NCBI GenBank assembly: GCA_964036295.1
Contig: OZ038463.1
Coordinates: 4,517,274-4,581,273 of the forward strand
From: Plumapathes pennacea
Taxonomy: Eukaryota; Cnidaria; Anthozoa; Antipatharia; Myriopathidae
Direction: 5' to 3'
DNA: 64,000 nt
In this document: positions 1-10,434 of the stretch, one piece after another
Position numbering within the stretch: position 1 is the first letter of the stretch
Layout of the letters: the number at the start of each line of letters is the position of its first letter
Program-made: the position numbers and the translations under genes
Notes under the pieces: generated by a model
Told to the model about the DNA's origin: nothing
The model's input: the letters and a program-made list of their open reading frames with translations, nothing else
Database searches by the model: none

Positions 1-72
1 GGCCACTGCTTTCCAAATTAAACAATTACAGTCTATTGTATATTATTGTCTACTAGCGGGACCCCGTAAGAT

Positions 73-159
73 ACTCGCTCAACACAATCGGACCTTGTAT
101 TATTTAGTGACCGGGTTAATGCTCGCTCAATACAATCGGACCTTGTATTATTTAGTGAC
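73..159. repeat. Two-copy tandem repeat, 49-bp spacing
   Basis: A 38-bp segment beginning CTCGCTCAACACAATCGGAC recurs 49 bp later with one mismatch, probably inside a UBXN6 intron. The rest of 1-758 has no recognisable exon. A (TG)n run lies at 583-604. A segment at about 512-548 with ATTATCGTATTTCTAGTAA recurs at about 7180-7217. Confidence 0.8.
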
Positions 160-758
160 TTGATTTCTTTTTTCTGTCAAAGATTTTAAAATCGTCAAAC
201 GCAGTTTGAAAAGTTGTTGTGTTCAAAATTGAATCCCTGCCAAAATTCACACGGTCCCGAGACTTCGAAAGCGTGTAAACAAGCGACTCGCTTTGACGGT
301 TCTAAATTTTGTCACACTCGAAGAAGCGTATTAAACTTTCAAGCCTCGGGAATATTCTGTAGTTGCGTGTAAATGTACTGCCGTGCGACAAAGATATTTT
401 TTAGCGGCCGACTGGTGACGTTGCTACAACAGCCGTGGTTTGCAAAAGAATTTTTAAATAATCTCCGAACCGAAAATAAACAAGAATCCAGCTTTCCGAA
501 AACCCACTACTGAGCGAGGGGATATCTGCGATTATCGTATTTCTAGTAATATAATTATACAAAATTACACAACCATTTTTTATGTGTGTGTGTGTGTGTG
601 TGTGACTCTGTTATGAGCTCTGAAAATGGTTTACTGTAGGCTACACTTGTTTAAACAGTACAGTGTATCCCATGCTGTAAAATAACTCTACAGTATATGC
701 ATTGCACATATAATTTCTGAAATTTCATCATTGCAATATATTTGTCTGCATTTTTCAG

Positions 759-3700
759 CCAGTGAAAGTCGAATCAGCTGGCACCCTCTCAGTGCAAGGA
801 GTGTTCTTCAAGTGTCCCTTTTGTTCCAGCAGTTTCCTTTCACATGCTATCAATGCCCATTTGGCACAGTGCCTGGAGAATGTAAGCATATAACATAATA
901 GTCTTGTACAAGTTTGTATTCTCTCATACAAGTTTGTATTTGTCATACAAGTTTGTATTCTCTGTAATTTTGGAATTACAGTATATGAAAGTGTCCTTCA
1001 CAGTTATAAACAGAGGAAGCTTGCTAAAGATAGGATATCTTTAAAGTCTGCAAAAATCACTGTTGTCATCGTAACTGTGTGATAATTTACAGTGTTACAT
1101 ATTTGTGGATTGCTGCTTCCCAGGAACATGCACAGGATCCAGTCATGGCCTCTGCTGCAATGATCCACACTCTAAATCAAGACAAGAGTCAAGTCAAGGC
1201 TGGAATGGATGTGATCTGCAGGTTGGTGAAGGACCTAAAGAAAAGATCCTTTATGTCTATGCACTGTTTTCTGTTGTAGCCATTGCTCAAAGCTTGGTAA
1301 AACTAAAATTTGCATTGTGGGCCCACTGGAGTCCATGGGTTAAATTATCCTGGGCTTACCATGCAAATTTTTCAAATCATCCACTGATGAAATATGTATG
1401 AGTGACATGGCGCAATTTGTATAGGTAATCGCATGATTTCTCGTGCAATTTGGAATAAATTAGCACGAGTAAATTTTTCAAAGACCACAAAATTGCACGA
1501 GTGCTGCGCAAGTGCAATTTGTGGTCTTTGAAAAATTTACGAGTTTTTATTTATTCCAAAATTGCACGAGAAATCATGTGATTACTTGTTAATAACATGC
1601 ATACAATAATTTACGAGGCGCAAATTTTTTCAATTTCGTTACAATTCATAAGCGTCTCTCAAGAACTTTGTTTTCTCGCAAACAGAATTGGAATAGTCCT
1701 GAGGAATAAAAGCATGCTCTTTTGTTTTGTTTGGCTTCGCAAATACGTGCTCCAGCTATCAGCAATTTTTAATTTCAAATTTCTGCACTGTTAATTACAC
1801 ATTTTTGCACTGTTTGGGATAAATTGACATGCGCTCAGCCAATCAGAATGAAGAAATTATTATATGCATGTTATTAGATACAGTTACTCTACTCTGAAAC
1901 ATCAGGTCTGACTGCCATACTTCAGCCATTGCAGTGCAAGTATGCACGTACATGTGCAATGAGTCTTGTTCACTTCTGTATGTATACATTGATTTGAAAA
2001 TGTTTTCGAGATAAATTGAAAGGTTTCATGTTTTAGGTATATTGACAACATCTGCAAACATCCAACAGAGGAGAAGTACAGAAGAATCAAGCACAGCAAT
2101 CGAGTTTTTCAGGTAAAGAGTAGAGAAGGTGAAAACATCACAGAGGGAAGGGGAAAGCGATGAAGGGAAAGAGAGAGATGAAGAAGGAAGGAGGAACGCG
2201 AGAAGAAAGGCGAGAAAGGGAGAGGAGAGAAAACCCTGGAAAGGAAAGTGGGAAAGGAGGAGGGAAGGAAGGTAGAAACATAACAGATGGATGGAGGGAA
2301 AGAGATGGAAGGAAAGAATCAAAGGAATGATAGAGGGAGGGAGAACGAACAAGAAGAGGAGAGGAGGAGGGATCTTGGAAGAGAACGAGGAAAAGGAGGA
2401 AGGGAGGAAGAATAGTGTACAGTAACATATAGTAGGAGGAAAGTCAGAATTGGGAAGAAATGGGAACCAAAGGCCCTTGTAATCGCTTATGATGTGAGAT
2501 TACTGAACCCTCAGGAACGTGTGACTCCATTGAGAGGCACTGTGGAGTTTCTTCTTGCTTGTGGATTTACAGAGGAACTTATCACTGTCCAAGGTAACAG
2601 TGTGCTGAGTTGCACTACGTTGCATTATACATGTTATGGCGTGTGTTGTTATGTTATTGTGTGTTGTTATGCTCTGTTGTGTTATGTTATTGTGTGTTGT
2701 TATGCTCTGTTGTGTTATGTTATTGTGTGTTGTTATGTTATAGCGTGTTTTGTTATGTCATTGTATGTTATGTTATTGTGTTTTGTTATGTTATAGCGTG
2801 TTTTGTTATGTTATTGTGTTTTGTTGTTATTGTGTGTTGTTATGTTATTGTGTTTTGTTATGTTATTGTGTTTTGTTGTTATTGTGTGTTGTTATGTTAT
2901 TGTTTTGTTGTTATTGTGTGTTGTTATGTTATTGTGTGTTGTTATGTTATTGTGTTTTGTTGTTATTGTGTTTTGTTATGTTATTGTGTGTTGTTATGTT
3001 ATTGTGTTTTGTTGTTATTGTGTGTTGTTATGTTATTGTGTGTTGTTATGTTATTGTGTTTTGTTATGTTATTGTGTTTTGTTATGTTATTGTGTGTTGT
3101 TATGTTATTGTGTTTTGTTGTTATTGTGTGTTGTTATGTTATTGTGTTTTGTTATGTTATTGTGTTTTGTTGTTATTGTGTTTTGTTATGTTATTGTTTT
3201 GTTGTTATTGTGTGTTGTTATGTTATTGTGTGTTGTTATGTTATTGTGTTTTGTTGTTATTGTGTTTTGTTATGTTATTGTGTGTTGTTATGTTATTGTG
3301 TTTTGTTGTTATTGTGTGTTGTTATGTTATTGTGTGTTGTTATGTTATTGTGTTTTGTTATGTTATTGTGTTTTGTTATGTTATTGTGTGTTGTTATGTT
3401 ATTGTGTTTTGTTGTTATTGTGTGTTGTTATGTTATTGTGTTTTGTTATGTTATTGTGTTTTGTTGTTATTGTGTTTTGTTATGTTATTGTTTTGTTGTT
3501 ATTGTGTGTTGTTATGTTATTGTGTGTTGTTATGTTATTGTGTTTTGTTGTTATTGTGTTTTGTTATGTTATTGTGTGTTGTTATGTTATTGTGTTTTGT
3601 TGTTATTGTGTGTTGTTGTTATTGTGTGTTGTTATGTTATTGTGTTTTGTTATGTTATTGTTTTGTTGTTATTGTGTGTTGTTATGTTATTGTGTGTTGT

Positions 3701-5554
3701 TATGCTCTGTTGTGTTATATGATACTGTACATATTACAACTACATTACACTTACGGGTACAGCATGGCTACAGTTTCCATGTACGTGCATTTCTTGTCAT
3801 TTTAGAGCCGTTTCTCGCATGATTGTCGAAAGTAATCGTGTGATTGCTTTGGATTTGCGTTTGCTACGCTTTCCGATTGGTCCTAACAAGTTAAAAACAA
3901 CATTCTTGGTCAATCAAGAGGGGTGGGAGGGGGGAGTCAAGAGCAAAAGCAAAACGGCCCAGTTGCGATATTCCCACGCAAGAAAACAAGTGGCGATGGC
4001 GTGTTCTCGCACTGCTGATTGGTTAGTAAAACTAGTCGCAATTACTTGGTTTTGGTTTTGGTCGTACTTCTAATTGGTCGGACGTGTTTTTTGCTCGCCT
4101 TATGGATTGGCTCTGTGATTGCTTTGGTTTTGGTTTTCGACAATCATCCGAACAGTGCTCTAATGTGCCGAATTGCATGTTTCCACTTAGCCTGTTCCAG
4201 GTTCTCATGATACGGAGAGGGCTGCAAAAAAATGGCGCACGAAAACTCCGCCTTCGGCCCAGTCTTTCGCGCACCATATTTTTGCAGCCGTTTCCGTATC
4301 ATGAGAGCCTGGAACAAGCTAGTTTCCACTTTACCCTCCACAGATGATCCACTGTATATTGACGCCTTCCCGGCGTGATCTTTTTTATTGTTCCCATTAA
4401 GATTTAGAGGAGAAGTTTTACGTCTTTCCCGTGAATAAAGACTCTGAAACTTTGGAGGCACAGAAAGGAATACTGATTTCAGCAGAGGCGTTGAAAATAA
4501 CTCTAGATCGGTGTCTCAAGGTAACGCATGCGTTTGTGCACGTCGTTGCTTTCGTCATCTGGATAGAGAAACTGGACCAGGGACCGTTAGCTGTCCGGGA
4601 CCAGGGACTGCTAGTTATCCGGGCCGCTAGTCCCTGTAAGATCTAATTTGGTTAGCGTCAGCACAGAGAAAAAGAACCGTACGATTGTGTCAACGCCGTA
4701 AATATCAGGGCCCGGTTGTTCAAAGCTCCATCCATGAGACCAATCCTAGATTAGGTCCAAACATATATTTTGTTTAATTTTTAGGCTGAGAATGAAAAGG
4801 TTTTGCTCACAGTACGACTTCCTCGAGATGTCTTAACCCTTCACTCCCAAGAGTGATCAACTTCGATTTTCTCCTTTAGTTTCTCACCAGAAACATATCA
4901 TATAGTAAGGAGAACTTGGTTGAGATGGTAGCTGAATAAACTATCAATTCTCACTACATTACTCATACATTTTCCTCTTAAAAGGTTGGGAGAATCTACA
5001 TTTTGAACCTGGGAGTGAAAGGGTTAAGTTTTTTTTGTATCAAAACTCCGCAGTTTGTTGGCCACTACGAGGTTTAGGTAAGGAATTTGGTTAAATCCTG
5101 GATTAGCTTAATTGGGCTTTGAACAACCGGCCGAAGAGTGTTGCTCTCACAAAGGGCTAACGCTCGAAACGTGAGCTAAATACTGCCGTTAGCAAAACTA
5201 TCACTTCTTTACACGCTTGTGTATCCCGTGCAGATATACCAGCCGAGTTCAGATGCCTCTAGATTTGATTTGCCGCAAGATTTCTTCACTCTGTCGTCTG
5301 ATGAGATAAAAAGAGAACAGAAGTTACGGTGAGGCTTGCCATTTTGTACAATCTTCTCATCCTCATAGCACGTTATGCTTGGTACAGGATTGGCATTAAG
5401 CTCTATCACTGTCGACATTCTATTTCTTCAAGTCCTTTTTTTTTTTTCTTTCTTTCTTTCTTTCTTTCTTTTTTTTCTTTTTTTCTTTTTTTTTTTTTTT
5501 GTTGTCAGGGAAAGGGTCAATGGAAAATAGCACGTAACACACGTTGTTTACTCT

Positions 5555-5589
<35 letters not shown>

Positions 5590-8500
5590 CTTTTGCTTTC
5601 TCCCTTTAATAGGGCTGAAGACGTTGAACGATGTTCTCAACTTAGGACACGTGCAATGCGAGAGGCCGAAAAGCGCCCAGCCAAGATTTACCAGTTTACT
5701 CTGCTGCGGGTCAGGTTTCCAGATGGCGTCACTCTTCAAGGTACAGTTGGCTTTAAAAACTCTCAGTTTCAGGACCCTTCTGTAAAACACTTCATAGTGA
5801 TGTTAGCCTCCTGAAAAAAGACTATTATTATTATTGTTTACCGAATAAATGATCCCCGAGCGAAGCGAGGGAAATAACCACAACGCTAGTGCAGTAGTAT
5901 CGCCTCATTCGGATACTCCAAGCGTGTCGCTATCTCAAAATTTAATGTTCGTCTGTCAGTCAGTCTGTCTGGCGTACGACTTTTTAGGCCAGGTGCCTAA
6001 GGCAATGACGTATAAGCAATGACGTAATAATTATCGATTAGCGTCTCCGCCGTGGTTTTACTGACCAGTGGTTAATTTTACTGACAACAATTGTACGTAA
6101 CTGCGTTCACGAAAATGAATTTGAAAACTGGAAAACCTGAAACAGATTAGTCTCGCGAAGCTCGACTTCAAAAGAGAAGGGAACAGGCACGGGCAAGGCG
6201 AAATCGTGAAACGATCGAACAGCGCCAAATACGTCTAGAGAAAAGACGACAAACATGTGATATGAACGGAAGCGTGCCGAAGAAACGGCTCCGCAAAGGG
6301 AACAGCGCTTGAAAGCAAATCGGGAGCTTCAGACGCCGTCTTGTGTTAAACTCAGATACTTATTCAGAAAGGACAAGCAACAAAGGTTAGTCATTGGAAA
6401 TCGAACAGTCACCGTGACAAATATATTCTACCCGTATCTTGTAACTCGATCACTTCAAGAATGTATTAAAATCTGTATGCTGATCATTTTCCCTCGAAGT
6501 ATTGTTTTAATACGCTTCTGTCGCCAGTTTCGGCTACCGTATTGGCTCAGAGCAATCGGAACTTGGATCTTGAATGATTTAGTCAGATGTCTTATTATTT
6601 CTTTCAAGACTAAAACTGTAACAAATACTGTAATTTGACATGCGGCAGTAATTGCAGCGAGAATCGTTCACAAGCCCTTAAAAGTATGACTAGGTCTGAA
6701 GCCCGTGTATAATTTGAAGTAAACCGTTCAAGTTTTGCTCTGATTCTGGGAAAAATCATGTTGTTTTGAGCGGGTTCACGTACAAAACAATTCGAGCTCA
6801 TTAAACATGCATGCCTGAGTCTTGTGCATGCAGGCCAGAAAGCCTATTTAATTGTACTGCCTATGAATTCAAAATTGGAAAATCAATGTTTCTTTTTTCC
6901 CGTACTACGACGGCCGACCAACTTCAAAATTTGAGTATTAGATTTTGAGAACGTGCTTGGCAGACTGTATGAATGAATTTGTCGTGCCGACCGCGGGAAA
7001 TACGTACTTCGTCACGCAATCGATTCTTTTTTTCAACGCAAAAGTATAACACACACCATTCTTTTTCTCCTTCCTTTGCGTGTAGCATTTGACTTCGAAG
7101 AAAAGATTGAGTCAACATTTCGGTAAAACAAAGGCTACTCTTGTTGGGAGTACCAAAGTAAAAGTCCCATCAATGGCAGAGCGAGGGGGTATCTGGGATT
7201 ATCGTATTTCTAGTAAATGAATAAACGATTGGATGTATGGATAACGATTGTCGACTCATCAAACAGAGATATCTGACCTTAATTACTGTGTACTGTACTG
7301 TATGTAGAACAGAATACAAAACTAAAAGTTGCTTCACTTTGCGTGTTTCATAAGGCCACGTGTTGTACAAATGAAGGTCTTTCATTAGCACATGAGCAAA
7401 AGAGAGCGACAGTGCGACAGAAGCATATGTATGAGGAATGGAAACGTTTCCATTTCTTGTGCTTACAATATACTTATGTCGCACTGTGACGCTTATGTGG
7501 CAAGTGAAAAGCAGTCACTATAGAGATTATTACATTGAGGAATGAGTAAATAAGTAAGAAATTATACGAGTAAGTAATGGAAGAATGACTCAATGAATAG
7601 GTGAAATACAAGCCGTATGAGAAATGGTTGTCTTAAAAACAATTTCCTCTGGGTACACTTGATTACTCCGCGACGCGATCTTAAAATTCTGTAGTGCATT
7701 CTTTGTGTTATACTTGTGACAGAGGGTAGAATTCTAAGGGCATGTACGTGTAATTATTGACTGCAGCATGTTTAGCTTGTTTTTTTGTGTTTACATGTAT
7801 GTATTGTTTTTACCAGGTACGTTTTATTCTCGTGAGAGACTTCGGGACATCTTCGAGTTTGTTCGGCAGTCGCTCGAGTCCGATTGGCGACCGTTCGTGT
7901 TGTCGGAAGCCACCAGACAAGTAACGAATGAAGAGAAGTCTTTGTGTTCACATGTATGTATTGTTTTTACCAGGTACGTTTTATTCTCGTGAGAAACTTC
8001 GGGACCTCTTCGAGTTTGTTCGGCAGTCGCTCGAGTCCGATTGGCAGCCGTTCGTGTTGTCGGAAACCACCGGACAGCTAACGAATGAAGAGAAGTCTTT
8101 CGAAGAGTTAGGACTGGTAGGTCGTCACTTCCGCACAGGGCCAGAAAACCCTGTTACTCAACAACTAAACTAACTTGTTTTTACTTTGAAGAAAAAAGCA
8201 ATTGCGTTCAGTAGAAACGCAGTGCTTCTGCCTGTTATGTGTCTGCTTTTGCTTTTGCTCCCTGTAAACTACTTTCACAGTCATACGCAATAATAGCAAA
8301 TACCGTAATCTGGGTTCATATCTGTTCAACGGGACTTTTCTTGGGCTTTAATATTTTCGGAAGGTCTATTAGTGGAGGGAATACTGCCTTTAAACAAAAC
8401 AGTGAACTTTTCATAGTCATGGCTAAAGTGGAAAAAGGATGCATTTGATTAATTTCGAGAGTGAAAGGGTTAAAGCAACAGGTCACCATTTGTTCATTGC

Positions 8501-8662
8501 ATAATTTGGGCTCTGCATATATCTCCCCAGGTCCCCGCGGCTTTGGTGAACTTTGCCTGGGACCCAGCCATCCTGGCAGACATCGTAGCCGCGAGAGGAT
8601 CAGTGGAACATTTGAGTGGATTCCTGAAACCCGAACTTTTAGACCGCAAACAACAGCTGTAA
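759..8662 (+). CDS. UBXN6: UBXN6 (UBXD1) homologue, p97/VCP adaptor; 5' part outside window
   Basis: UBX-domain cofactor of the p97/VCP AAA ATPase in endolysosomal and ER-linked protein quality control (family knowledge). Nine phase-consistent exons: 759-881, 1124-1221, 2037-2112, 2515-2593, 4402-4520, 5234-5328, 5613-5740, 7974-8116, 8531-8662 (stop TAA), together 330 codons. Human UBXN6 has 441, so the N-terminal p97-binding exons must lie upstream. Exon 1 encodes a C2HC finger (813-872). Exons 2-5 form the PUB domain, with YIDNICKHPTEEKYR and GTVEFLLACGF. Exon 6 has the conserved QDFF-EIKREQ stretch. Exons 7-9 form the UBX domain (YQFTLLRVRFPDG, GTFYSREKLRD) and the terminal AWDPAILADI helix ending in FLKPELLDRKQQL. 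A decayed extra copy of exon 8 sits just upstream at 7817. Introns are loaded with repeats. Identification is firm; gene length upstream is unknown. Confidence 0.93.
1424..1586. mobile_element. Palindromic foldback element (MITE-like) in UBXN6 intron 2
   Basis: The left arm starts GGTAATCGCATGATTTCTCG. The right arm ends CGAGAAATCATGTGATTAC, its near-complement. Inner arms around AAATTTTTCAAAGACCACAA and TTGTGGTCTTTGAAAAATTT also pair, so nearly the whole 163 bp folds on itself. It has no coding capacity. Confidence 0.75.
2113..2470. repeat. Purine-only tract (GA-rich) in UBXN6 intron 3
   Basis: About 330 bases are almost entirely G and A, with GGAGGAAGG-like words, starting directly at the exon 3 donor. 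Proline/serine-rich reading frames on the opposite strand here are by-products of this composition. Confidence 0.8.
2640..3712. repeat. TGTTATGTTATTG minisatellite with 294-bp higher-order period
   Basis: About 1.07 kb of UBXN6 intron 4 is built from short units (TGTTATGTTATTGTG, TTGTTGTTATTGTG) with no C outside a few edge units. Larger blocks are repeated: the marker ATTGTTTTGTTG falls at 2899, 3193 and 3487, exactly 294 bp apart, then at 3657. The array is open in all three plus-strand frames, which gives long Cys/Val/Leu-rich false reading frames. Confidence 0.9.
4189..4322. mobile_element. Foldback element, about 60-bp arms
   Basis: The left arm AGCCTGTTCCAGGTTCTCAT... is matched in inverse orientation by ...ATGAGAGCCTGGAACAAGCT, with pairing extending inward through TTTTTGCAGCC and GCGCAC. 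It lies in UBXN6 intron 4, about 80 bp before exon 5. It is probably a non-autonomous DNA transposon. Confidence 0.75.
4709..5132. mobile_element. MITE with GGCCCGGTTGTTCAAAG termini, containing a nested MITE
   Basis: The inverted termini are GGCCCGGTTGTTCAAAGC and GCTTTGAACAACCGGCC (one end has a GGGCTTTG variant). The left flank is CAG, the same 3-bp target seen at the sister copy 23,818-23,962. The right flank has decayed. A separate piggyBac-type MITE is inserted at 4837-5023. Confidence 0.75.
4837..5023. mobile_element. piggyBac-type MITE, copy 1
   Basis: TTAA flanks both ends, and the termini are CCCTTCACTCCCAAGAG and GGGAGTGAAAGGG. TTAA target duplication and CCCT...AGGG ends are piggyBac hallmarks. 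Sister copies lie at 31,098-31,300 and 32,178-32,379. Confidence 0.8.
5146..5175 (+). other. Conserved short hairpin motif, copy 1
   Basis: Stem CTCAC/GTGAG encloses the 20-nt loop AAAGGGCTAACGCTCGAAAC. The second copy at 59,352-59,381 has stem CCGAC/GTCGG and a 17/20-identical loop. It sits at the edge of the MITE ending at 5132, about 60 bp before UBXN6 exon 6. Confidence 0.6.
6140..6395 (+). pseudogene. Remnant of a basic RRxxETxEQR-type repeat protein, Helitron-like
   Basis: A reading frame shows ARARRNRETIEQRQIRLEK, then after a frame change RKRAEETAPQREQRLKANR. Such arginine-rich ETxEQRxxRL repeats are typical of the N-terminal part of Helitron-type transposon proteins in invertebrates (recollection). 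The frame is broken and no helicase or Rep motif follows, so this is a dead fragment in UBXN6 intron 7. The rest of that intron (5741-7816) shows no gene. Confidence 0.4.
7817..7943 (+). pseudogene. Duplicated, truncated UBX exon inside UBXN6 intron 7
   Basis: A 157-bp tandem duplication (about 7786-7942 against 7943-8099) copied the end of the intron, its acceptor and most of UBX exon 8. The first copy reads GTFYSRERLRDIFEF and differs from the used copy at several residues (K/R, L/I, Q/R, T/A, G/R, L/V). It lacks the final FEELGL codons and a good donor: the exon runs into GTGTTCAC and then a stop. Its 127 nt would leave phase 2 where the next exon needs phase 1, or phase 0 if the second copy were skipped. 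Inclusion would therefore truncate the protein. I infer a non-functional duplicate that keeps a live-looking acceptor. Confidence 0.8.
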
Positions 8663-8974
8663 AGCGACTGTCCCCCGGCATGCATTTGTCGAGACTACCA
8701 CATGATCAAGAATTTGGATCCGGTTGACTTGTGGGTAACCAAAATGAAAAGCCCATGTTTCTTTGTACACGCTCGTATCTTGCAGTGAAACAGCGATCGT
8801 TCTGTTACGAGTTTCGACGCAAATCGTACCTCGTCGTGCGGTATTTTCTTCAAGAATTACCAAGACGATCATTTTTTTTTTTATTATTGAAATTGATTTA
8901 CCGGTAATGCTGAAATCCGTTCTAGTCTTCATGAATCGAGGTACGAGGCGCGCAAAGATTTGTGGACTTTTTTG

Positions 8975-9040
8975 TTAGACCGCAAACGACAGTTGTAACA
9001 CTGTTCGTTGGCTCTGTCTGAGCATGCTTGTCGAGACTGC
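8975..9040 (+). repeat. Degenerate second copy of the UBXN6 stop-codon region
   Basis: The segment TTAGACCGCAAACGACAG followed by TTGTAA and, some 30 bases on, TTGTCGAGACTGC resembles the end of the UBXN6 terminal exon and its 3' flank at 8638-8700 (TTAGACCGCAAACAACAG, TGTAA, TTGTCGAGACTACC). It looks like an old local duplication about 335 bp downstream. There is no acceptor or upstream coding match, so it is not treated as an exon. Confidence 0.55.
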
Positions 9041-9602
9041 GCTGCTGATGAAAAGAAAGACAGCGTTAAAAATTCAGATGTTTTATTCTCAAAAATTATT
9101 AACTCTGTTCAATTTATTTATTATACGAAGCACATTATATTAGTCGCCAAGCGAAGGATACCAGATAGCCATTGATCTTTATAACTGTGTGGTTTACGTT
9201 GCTCAATGTAAGTGGTAGTATATTAAATTGTGATATGATATGTGAAGGACGGGGGGGGGGGGGGGGGGGGGTAATCGGTCAGATCATGAGGGGTATTTGC
9301 TGTTGAGATATATTTCCAACGTTCAGTAAAGAATAAAACTTAAAAGTACCCGAGCCTTTTGCTATTTAGTACAGTGTTTATACTCGAGCAAACCCAGATA
9401 GCGGCAGAGTCAGATTTTTACACCTTTTTCTGGATTAAACCCAGACCTCTTTGCACGCTGGGAGACGGCGGAAGCGTTTACCAGTAACCACCGCGGGCTC
9501 TCCCGAATGATGTACAGTGAGAACTAATTATTCAATCAGCTTTCATCCGAGGAAGTGGACTGACTGAAAGAAAAAACATCTCTCTGGCTTCCCTTTGTTT
9601 AC

Positions 9603-9690
9603 CCTGGGTGCCAGAGGTTCCTCGCTCTCGGCAGCCGCGAGAGGCCCACGCAATCACGCTGCCGAGAGCGAGGAACCTCTGGCACCCAGG
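9603..9690. repeat. Perfect 33-bp inverted repeat with 22-nt loop
   Basis: The arm 9603-9635 (starting CCTGGGTGCCAGAGGTTCCT) is the exact reverse complement of 9658-9690. The loop is 22 nt. It could be a foldback element or a small-RNA-like hairpin. No mismatch or bulge is present in the arms. Confidence 0.9.
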
Positions 9691-10307
9691 CTTCCCTCTG
9701 TTAGATGTCTTGACGTGAATTGTTTTTCACACTCCAGTTTACAGTTCCTGCAACCACTTCACTTCAATTTCCGCGCTTTTCTTTTACTCTGATTTTTATC
9801 GTGATCGATATCTGTTTTATTCCGTCGTAATGGCAAAAAATAAAGTATACTTTGCACGATAAGGCCCGGGGATTTCGCCCCCACCTCAAAAGTTTTATGA
9901 ACCGAACCAATTTAAACCTCTACTTTTGATTTGGCATCCAACTTTCATCTTGTCTTATCCCAAACATGAACGCGCTTGTCAGTCACAGCGTGAGCACAGC
10001 TTAAATTTAAATGATTGGTTCCCCACCTTTGTAGGATGCATTTGACAGTTTAGCAATGTAAGTTGACAGAACATTTCCTAGCAAGGTTCTTTTCTTGGCC
10101 CACAAGTGAATGGGTTAAGGTACTCTAACTATTAACTGATTGCCAAGCTGATTATTTGCTGATTAATTCTGATTTATACGTCGAAGTTACTTTAAGTGCG
10201 GCACTACATGCACAGTTTTACACGCGATAAAATTCAAACAGGGATGAAAATATATGACAACAGTGAAATACAGTTCGTTTGAAGAGAGTAGCTCCACCAA
10301 ATTGAGT

Positions 10308-10434
10308 GGGCATTTTCCGAGGTGTGCTAAACTTTTCTTATGAAAAGTTGTTTTTATTGTCATGCAAATCAAACTCATCTTCTCACTAGGTTCGTTTTGA
10401 AACAGGCAACAGGCACTGCGTCTCGGAAATGGCC
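10308..10434. mobile_element. MITE with GGCATTTTCCGAG / CTCGGAAATGGCC ends
   Basis: Imperfect inverted ends include GAAACAGGCAACAGGCA near the right side. Related copies occur at about 30,911-31,078, 38,544-38,697 and 49,509-49,659, which carry GAAACAGAGGCAA and CTCGGAAAT. Confidence 0.6.

Noticed and set aside
2026..2428. Minus-strand Ser/Pro/Phe-rich open frames
   Set aside because: They are produced by the purine-only tract and have no motif.
2610..3805. Three overlapping long open frames rich in Cys, Val and Leu
   Set aside because: They are the three frames of a stop-free minisatellite in UBXN6 intron 4.
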